From the NCBI GenBank assembly GCA_032209605.1, contig JASFXZ010000005.1:19644860-19708859 (forward strand): a stretch of 64,000 bases of DNA. Direction: 5' to 3'. Each line of letters starts with the position of its first letter. Positions within the stretch are counted from its first letter, which is position 1. The notes beneath the pieces were generated by a model, which was given only the letters and a program-made list of their open reading frames with translations, was not told where the DNA came from and ran no database searches. The stretch is from Mactromeris polynyma (Eukaryota; Mollusca; Bivalvia; Venerida; Mactridae). Both the position numbers and the translations under genes were made by a program. Below are positions 56,514-64,000 of this stretch, one piece after another.

Positions 56514-57002
56514 CTGCAAGATAATAGTCCAGTCGATTTGTGAAACAATTGTTCAGATGGTGTTAAAAGCATCAAACTTTGCAGAGTTTTACTTTAGGTC
56601 ATAGCAAACATTTATAGCTATGGACCCATTTCAGAAAATCAAAATGGCTGCTCTGGGCGGCCATTTTAAAATGGCCGCCAGAAAATTAATAAAAAAATCA
56701 TAAAATTATTATGAAAAATCAATGGCTTTACCAATTTTGATAAAACTTGGTATATTTATCACTAATGACAAGGACTATCATCTGAGGACTTCATATATTG
56801 AAGTACTGGCGGCCATCTTGAATGGTGGCCATTTTGAAAACAAGAATTTCCAATATATCATTATTGGCTATTTTAATTATTTTGCTATTTGCATTTATAC
56901 TAATGTTTTGATGCAATTTACAACTAGTTTTGCAAATCATGTGCATGACTTATTTGACCATTTGGTGTTATATCCAATATAAATAGCAACCATTTCGTTA
57001 AC

Positions 57003-58578
57003 CTAGGCTTCAGCATGTTAACAATAACAGCTCCATCTAAAATAATGGTATCTACATCAACTGACCAAACTGGGATAGGGAAGGTGGGTATGCTTAGTTA
57101 TCATGACGAAAAAACTCATCAAGGTCACTATCACGAACCTGGCAAGACACATATAGCTGGGAAAATAATGAGCAATTCTGCTTTAGGGAGCTAATTTGTC
57201 GTTTTTCCTTTGAATCACTTCTCAATTCCTGACGACTGAAGAGGTGTAATTTGTTCTGTTTGATTGGATCGGAAAGTGGTTTTGTCCTCTTGTCAAGACG
57301 TTCCCTCACGTACTCATGATACTTATCATTCCCTATCTGTTCGATATTTCTGACTGTGTTTGCAATTTTGGATCTGCTATGTCACGTGTGTCTCACTAAA
57401 AGATCTTCTGATTCCTCCAAAAATGGGTTTCCCATTTCCTCTAGCGTATCTGTCAATGTTCTGACTTGTGTCACAAAGGCCTTCTGCTTACTTTCAACCT
57501 GTTCATGGTGTCTAACATCTGGCCCTTTACTTTGTTCATGCTTAATCAGTTATTGTGATAACTCAAATTCATTGACCGCACGAGCCATTTCTGGGCCACA
57601 CACCATCCAGCGAAGAAGTTGAGAAGCATTCTCTGTAAGTCCAATCACTCCACCTTCACCCTTTACTAGCTTGTTGTTTTGCTCGTGGGCATGATCAATA
57701 GCTATAGCAGAGAATGTGTTGTGAGTTTTGTGAACAACAAAAATGACCCCTCTCAAATTATGTAGCAATACTTGGTGCTATTCTGTCCAATGCCATCATA
57801 TCCCGAACATGACCATCGAGCGTAATTAGGGTGATCTAAAGCGAAAAACCAAGGTATCAGCATAGTAAGAGAGTCTTTGTACAGGTTGAAATTCCCTTCC
57901 CGGAGAGATCGAACAAATATAAGAATGATCAGTTCAAGCTTCAATGTAAGTGACCAGAAATGAAACAAAGGGCTCTCAATTTCTCTCCTTTTCTTCCACT
58001 CCTCGAAGCTGATAGTGTTTTCCTCTGGATCATCAACTGTATCTAAAACTAGTCTGTAGGCTTTATGAATTAGAATATGTAATGAACAAGCAGTCACTTG
58101 ATGGGCATGTCGGGTTCGGGTCACGTGTGATGCCTTCAGGAATGATTCTGCTGTTCCAGCAGATGCAACGTTTGACTGGCTCAAAGCATTCACCCATCCA
58201 CTATTTTGTAGCCAATCTCCAATCGTTCTCAAAGCAGCAATCTCAATATGAAGACCACCGAACATGACTACAATATGATCTTGCAGGCCAATTCCATTGA
58301 ATGTTTTTAGCAAGGGCATAAAGAGGCTGATCACATGCCATGACCGGTATTGTCCTGGGTTCAAGAAAGACACACACTCTTTAATAACTGTCATCGAGTG
58401 GCGAATCATTGCAGTGGATTTTGCTTCCTCTTGAAACAATGGTAATACTGAACTAATGTCTAAAGGTGCTATTTCAACTTCCTGAGTCTGAGAGAGATTT
58501 GCATGGAATATAGACCATGTCATGTTCTTGGTGTCTGTGTCGTCATCTTCAATCTCCTGACGTACATGATTAAGCCAC
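57003..58578 (-). pseudogene. Front half of transposon-encoded protein, inverted
   Basis: Order on the minus strand: WLNHVRQEIEDDDTDTKN, MTWSIFHANLSQ, FGGLHIEIAALRTIGDWL, SFLKASHVTRTRHAHQVTA, LKLELIILIFVRSLREGN, FALDHPNYARW, AIDHAHEQNNKLVKGEG, IGLTENASQLLRWMV, RHHEQVESKQKAFV, LSDPIKQNKLHLFSRQEL, QVRDSDLDEFF, and finally TIILDGAVIVNMLKP. I know this order from long uncharacterised proteins found in cnidarian and mollusc assemblies. There are stops and several frameshifts, for example at 57765, 57550, 57373 and 57094. In relatives the last motif is followed directly by the part now found at 58640 on the other strand. Confidence 0.8.
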
Positions 58579-58639
58579 CTGTAAATCAGGAAAATGAATT
58601 ACATGCATACATGTATTTGTAATCCTTCGATGGTTTCCT

Positions 58640-59171
58640 CATGTGTCATTGATAATTACTTGAAGTCATGCAGTCGGCTAGATGTTATATGGGATGAATA
58701 CCGTCAGGACAGCTTGAAGGCATCAACTCGTGGTAAGCGTGGAAAAGGTATCCGAAGACGAGTGCAGGCAGATTCTACCATTCCTGGAAATTGGGAGTCC
58801 TTTCTAAGAATTGACGATAACAAGACATAGTTGTTTGCCTATCTAGCGGAACAGCTATTGATGCTTATGCCAAGTGATCAGAATACAGTAGTTTCAACCA
58901 TGGGAAGGGAAGTAGTATGCAACAAACCAAATAAGAACAACAGAGAATCCAAGAAACACCATCACCTACCAGCTGGGGTTTGAAGCGGAACGAAGAAGGG
59001 GTATGGGAACCATTCTGGACATCGCTGCAGCAAGATTCAGATTCCTGCGCTGAACTGATAAAATGTGGATGTAAAAGTGAAAACAGTTGCCGAGGACGAT
59101 GCAAATGTATAAAGGCAGCATTAAGTTGTACTGCTCTGTGTAAATGTGGAGAACAATGTGATAGGGAATAA
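58640..59171 (+). pseudogene. Back half of transposon-encoded protein
   Basis: Encodes RLDVIWDEYRQDSLKAS, RGKRGKGIRRRV, IPGNWESFLRIDDNKT, then a TAG at 58828. The middle section found in relatives (with DTDVVVLA- and HAFTGCDT-type motifs, probably a PIN/FEN-like nuclease core) is deleted. The tail resumes at 58980 with GVWEPFWTSLQQDSDSC and the Cys-rich CGCKSENSCRGRCKCIKAA and LCKCGEQC. Non-functional. Confidence 0.78.
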
Positions 59172-59729
59172 TAGACAGTGACCGCTATTGTGTGATTTGA
59201 CAATTATTGTGTGATATTTATAACGTCAATTGAGAACATTTAAGCAGATGATTTCCTTATGATATTACTTGTATGATATGCTACTCATTATGTCTGCAAT
59301 GGAGGTTTTTTGAGGGTTTTTTTCAGATAAACAATATCAACCAAACGATTTATTTTCATCGAATTTTGAATTTTGAGCTCGACCTATTTTGGCTTAAAAG
59401 TTTCAAGATGGCCGCCATTCAATATGGGTAACATTTTCATAAATTTTGTTCAACATGGCAATTGGTATAAGCATTGTCACTCTATTTACCAGGTTTCATG
59501 TCAATAGCTTAACTAATATAATTTTCATGAATTTTTTAAGTATTTTATAGAAATCCAACGTCCGCCATTTTAAAAATGGCCACCGCTCCCGCCAATTTCG
59601 ACTTTCAGAGTGGGTCCATAGCTGAAATTTGTTTCCATTACCTATACTACTATTATGCAAAATTCCATGCTTTTACCACAATCTGAGCAATTTTGCTTAA
59701 AATCTGCACAAATCGACTGGACTATAAGC

Positions 59730-60570
59730 GTTATGCTGTAATGGAATGCTTAAAGAAAACAATTATCGAAAGGGATTAAAGACCGAAAAGCGAATGAAAC
59801 ACATAAAGATGTAATAACTATATGTGCTCACTAAAACATATATGTTAAGAATAAGATTAGTTTAGAAATGTTGAATTAATTATAAATGTTCGGATGAGTC
59901 GAGTTTAGAAGGATACTGTATTTACACAAAGAAAATAGTTGTAAAAGACATCTATACCCATCTATTTGAGTTTGCAAATAAACCACAATTAAATATTTAA
60001 ATTAGAGTAATACGATGTCAATTTTCTTTTAATACAAGAGAAATAATTGTGGAGCTAGAAGTGCGACATACACAAATCAAATCAGAGCATACATATACTC
60101 AGATATAGGAAAGTGAGAATAAACTGCTTTGTTGTGGGCAACATGCACTAATATACGTCAAGAAGGAACTCTCCAAACGAAGTAATTACATTGACACGAT
60201 ATTGCACTTGGTATTGCCAATCCACTAATTATTCTTGCTGCTGTATTGCTACAGAAAGCCCGGGTGGTATGTAATTGCTCCAAATGTTTAACGATAATAA
60301 TAGTCATGTACAGCAATAATTTAGATGTATATTTTCTCATGTCATTACGTAGTACTGTTGTTAATGGTTCTGATGCTGTCGGTGTAAATTATTCCTTCTT
60401 CATCATATAATGTGAATTTCCATGTTAACAGTCAGTGTATTAAAGTCATATAACATGTATATTAGTTAACTACTCGTATTGATGCAGGCATAATGGTACA
60501 AGGAAAAAATTATCTTAGTAAGTGCATTTTCGAACAAAACACTTTTTGAGTAAATTCTAACCATTCCCCC
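59730..60570. other. No gene supported
   Basis: Intron or upstream sequence of the RING gene. I looked here for the missing BIR end exon (DDPW..H...FP.C) and did not find it. Confidence 0.4.
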
Positions 60571-60575
60571 CCCCC

Positions 60576-60611
60576 CCAGTTTCTGTTACCTCCTCCACAG
60601 TAGTAACAGCG
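60576..60611 (-). pseudogene. BIR exon relic
   Basis: 36 bases encode RCYYCGGGNRNW, matching the zinc-binding core exon of BIR domains (compare RCFCCGGGLRNW at 3822-3881). There is no acceptor AG before it, and after NW the sequence dissolves into a run of twelve G, so the donor is also lost. It is probably the remains of a BIR exon of the RING gene or of a lost neighbour. Confidence 0.65.
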
Positions 60612-60619
60612 AATAAAAA

Positions 60620-62480
60620 AATGATACATAAAAGATGCATACAGTACATTGTGCGATCAAAACATATTTAAACTTAGTTAAACTTATCGATTCAGATTAT
60701 TAAAGTTATTGCGATAATATAAACATGTATTCTGATTCCATGCTGCAGTACTTTATTTTAGGTAACATTCATTTAAGAATCGAAATGCTGATTTGAAATG
60801 ATAACCATCAGGCAAAATAACTGAATAAACGATCGACTTCATTTTGAATTATGCTTTAAGTTACTCCAAGACTGATATTAAAATATACTGGCCAAGAAAT
60901 ACATGGCGTATAATATTCCCAGTTCCATGTTTCACAAATTACTAATAAAAAGTGATAACCAAAATTCCAAACTAATAATAAAGATATACAACAGTCCTTA
61001 CAAAATACGGGTGTGGTTTGTTGTAAAATGCTAAACTTGTTTTCCGAAACGAAACAGCATGTTTTATCACTCAAAATCAAATGTGACTACTAGTCATGCA
61101 TTTTGAATACATGAATACACAAAGCATTCAAGCTATATATTGACAAGATCCATTGTTATCATGCTATATTATGCTTGAATAAGACCACCTCCTCATGCCT
61201 GATAATGTAATATTCACTATGTGAATATAATAGACACTTGGTATATGTTTGAAATTGTGCACGACCTTTCTATCCATTTTATTGTGTTAGTACTTATTTA
61301 TAGAACGAGTTTTGAAAGCAAAATTTTGAACCACTGGATAGCTTTTGGCCGTAAAGACTTACTATCGACCAATCGAAATGCCACTATCAAACTGGATACT
61401 CTCCAGCGTGGCGATATGTAATCCGTACAAATGTAAAAATGGCTACACTCATTGACACACACATTCGGTAATGTGTAATGTTTTTCAAACTTAAAATAAA
61501 TAATCTATTGATATATTTGGCACAGGTCAAGTAATGCGATTCCTCCACGGACGTCACACTTTTTATAAACACACCGGAGAGATAAGAGAAAAAAATTCAG
61601 ATTCTGAAGAAGTATACACAAATTTATACGCATATTTATAAATGAAGAAGCAGAAAAGTTTTATTGCTTGTACACATCAATATGCTATGTAGATAATTAA
61701 ATATAACAAATTTAATATTTATAATCATTATAACTACACAGTCCATTACACACACATGGTGATTTCGAATAAACCTTCATTCCCCATCCAAACTTTCAGC
61801 AGCTCTCTCGAGCAGTAAAAACAACATGTCTTTAGTACTTTGATTAATTATTGGCAGTTAGATATACTGAATGTTAGCAGGGGTCTTATTCAGGTGTACT
61901 AATGAGCTACATACACCTCTCCATTTCCGGGTGTCAACGCTACTTTCGCATTGCTATTCTTTTCTTGCACAAAATCGCTTGCCGTTTACCAAAGTCAACA
62001 AAAATTAAGTTTGTGTGATAAATGAACCTCACAAAGCAACGCCATGACTTTACTTTAAAAAATCAAAGACATCATTTGCAGGCTGTTGGTACAGTAGGCC
62101 TAAATGATGTGGCACACAAAATTGTGTTCTTCCGTGAAACAATTAATAGCTTGAAACAATTTTAAATGTTAACGTTTAGGATCATTAGTTATAATGTAAC
62201 ATACGATGTAGATTTGTAATAACGTCCATGCATTATTTTCGATATTTCACCCGTGAAATAACGACTCAGATGCACGTGACGTCACAACAAAACAAGCATG
62301 ACGTAGACACGCTCAAATGATGTTAACATTGTTAAATATTTATTTTGTGCGAAGTATATTTTATTTCATTAAAAAATTAATGTCTTGTCAATTTCAATAT
62401 GATATGTGAAATACTCATTTGAACTCGTATCTTGTGGTTGAAAATTAAAAAAGAAAATTGTCGAAACTACTTTTTGACGC
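60620..62480. other. No gene supported
   Basis: AT-rich. I searched for an upstream BIR start exon (TPEQLA.AG.Y..G) on the minus strand and saw none. Confidence 0.4.
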
Positions 62481-62498
62481 GTCAGCTTTTGTTTACCA

Positions 62499-62800
62499 AA
62501 AGAGATAGAATACGTAACTACAGGGAACGCCACATACACAAGACAGTGCCTCCCCACGCAGACCTCCGGGAAAACAACAATCCACAAAACATAAGGCACT
62601 TGAGGAGGTCAAAGTGTACACATGTTAAGGAACAGAGGCACAAGGAATGGCCCAGCAGACCACAAGGAATAACTAGGAGAAACAAAGCGGACAGTGAAGG
62701 GAGGGGGAGGGGGAATTAATGGATGGAAAAGATCACAGGACAAGTCAAGACAACTGGCCGCAATAGGCCGAAAATGGGCAGGAAACAACCTGAACACTGA
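62499..62800. repeat. Retroelement tail-like sequence, copy 1
   Basis: 62499-62555 (AGGGAACGCCACATACACAA) repeats at 63381-63435. Followed by GC-rich AGGAATGGCCCAGCAGACCA and GGGAGGGGGAGGGGG. The 95-codon frame here is Arg/Asn-rich with no recognisable features. Confidence 0.45.
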
Positions 62801-63380
62801 TTAAAGTGACAGAATTGCACAGGGGAAAGGGAAATACAAAACACATTCATAACACGAACCGAAACAACAATCATATAGCGAATTACAGCCTTGGAACTGT
62901 CAGCAAAAAATACTGGGGGTTTAAATCGATTTAACAGATAGCTAACCTCGCCCTTAATCGCTATATGGTCCTATATACATAAATTGAATAAGTAGGCAGT
63001 AACTAATCATTAAAAGCAACCAACCATATCGCACATAACAACAGACACTGTAACTAATCCAACACGAAGGAACAAGCAGCCTCAGTCTGACCTTGCTCCT
63101 AGTAACTAAACTAGTAACATAAGAATATGAAATAACCCTAAAATATCAAATTAATAATGCAATTTAAAGTAAGGACAACTCGATAATGTAGTTAATAATT
63201 AAACAATTCTTAGATATTAGTGATAGGGAATTTAAAACTTAAATAAATATGTCTATTAAGAAAACGAAAACACAAAATACGACTGTACCCAATGAATATT
63301 AAGATGTGTTATAAAACTGCATTGTAGAGAGAAAAGTTATTCTTGGTAGTGTATAATAAAATCTTAATGACGTCATAAAA

Positions 63381-64000
63381 GAGAGAGAATACGTATATAC
63401 AGGGAACGCTACTTACACAAGACTGTGCCCAATAAAACTGATAAATAAACTGAACACCACCATAAATCCGAAAAAATATATATTAGACGACACAACACAA
63501 TCCCAAGAAGGCTGGTCGATAGTTTTAAGATACTCTATGGAAGGCATCATGTTAGTTCCAGAGCAAAATTCAATGCCTACAAAGTCCCGAACATAATCCC
63601 CTAAGACATTGTGATCAGTCAAATCCTGTCATAACAAGTACGGTTTACAAATATAACTTCATTTAGTCTCAAAACATTAGTGTCCGGCGTACAGTAAAAA
63701 CAGGTGTGAAAATCTATCAAGTATTGATTTACTTAAAAACTTATCTGCAGTTGTTCTCATTATGTCTGGATTAAAACCCTTCCTTTTGAACTTGTTAATT
63801 AATTTCACAAATAACTAATCAAAGTAACAACTGTTATGAATTTTGCAAATTTTATATAATAGATCTCCATAAAATTTGGGTTTAGCAATTCCTGTCTCTA
63901 ACATAGATTTTACACTAGTGCCATATTTTAAATTAATATCGGTATATTTATGGCGAAACTTACGAATCGTCTTACATAATTTATGATAACGATAGCCTTG
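63381..64000 (-). mobile_element. Decayed retroelement 3' part, continues past right edge
   Basis: On the minus strand from the edge: YRYHKLCKTIRKFRHKY, KFYGDLLYKICKIHN, LINKFKRKGFNPDIMRTTAD. I associate this order with the end of a bivalve reverse-transcriptase-type protein. After stops comes a 69-codon frame (63622-63413) with a hydrophobic stretch (YFFGFMVVFSLFISFIGHSL), probably membrane-spanning. Interrupted by several stops. The identification is from memory and tentative. Confidence 0.5.

Larger units (their letters stand above)
56525..59724. mobile_element. 3.2-kb DNA transposon with very long inverted repeats
   Basis: Ends TAGTCCAGTCGATTTGTG (56525-56542) and the exact reverse complement (59707-59724), flanked by TAA on both sides (56522-56524, 59725-59727). 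Inverted similarity continues inward for at least 170 bases and patchily to about 370 (landmarks AGCTATGGACCCA and GGCCATTTTAAAATGGC). The interior carries two coding remnants pointing away from each other. They are the front and back halves of one large uncharacterised protein. A 3-base TAA duplication is also the habit of PIF/Harbinger elements, but the protein is not a Harbinger transposase. Confidence 0.85.

Noticed and set aside
56722..56982. 86-codon plus-strand frame
   Set aside because: It lies inside the long inverted repeat of the transposon, which has no protein-like counterpart on the other arm.
62432..62719. 95-codon Arg/Asn-rich plus-strand frame
   Set aside because: Overlaps a repeat also found at 63381-63435; composition reflects purine-rich repeat DNA.

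Overview
The window reads as nuclear DNA of an AT-rich mollusc, most probably a bivalve. The support is its gene content (large IAP-type genes with GT-AG introns, of the kind expanded in bivalves), several copies of a repeat that starts CTCACCTGAGC and ends with its reverse complement, a 146-bp tandem repeat carrying the GTGACCTTGACC motif, and many DNA transposons. Species cannot be named from the sequence alone. No rRNA, CRISPR array or convincing tRNA gene was found. All gene models come from reading splice sites and frames by eye.

Left part (1-16.7 kb, minus strand): one large inhibitor-of-apoptosis gene. Nine coding exons join in consistent phase and give at least 1,131 residues. A 2.5-kb first coding exon carries two separate internal duplications and BIR domain 1. 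BIR domain 2 is split over three small exons. A UBA-like exon follows, and the expected RING lies beyond the left edge. Its introns hold a 43-bp minisatellite, a repeat family with an invertible centre, and a MITE-like element.

17.1-19.7 kb: a retrotransposed 'half LINE' with an intact ORF1 (three CCHC knuckles), a 5' leader, a duplicated 3' tail, no ORF2, and a 13-bp target-site duplication. 20.1-30.1 kb: two convergent decayed multi-exon genes. On the plus strand is a transposase-like (RNase H-like) family member with one nonsense codon. On the minus strand is a P2X7-C-terminal-domain protein with two nonsense codons. Repeats and MITEs are interspersed.

30.3-41 kb: a mobile-element district. 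It holds a palindromic MITE, a 3.2-kb Gypsy-like LTR element (241-bp LTRs, tRNA-Leu-type primer site), a foldback element that splits an unknown reading frame with a 7-bp duplication, and a Tc1-like DD34E element with 32-bp inverted repeats. 42-50.8 kb is mostly gene-free. It contains one candidate exon and a 1.2-1.4-kb segmental duplication in which one copy bears a MITE and the other keeps the empty site.

Right part (50.8-64 kb): a second IAP-type gene on the minus strand, whose last eight exons end in an IAP-type RING. No intact BIR is visible; a 36-base BIR relic sits upstream. A 3.2-kb DNA transposon with very long inverted repeats has inserted a few bases from one of its splice acceptors. 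That transposon carried a large protein gene whose front half is now inverted relative to its back half. The right edge holds a decayed retroelement tail.
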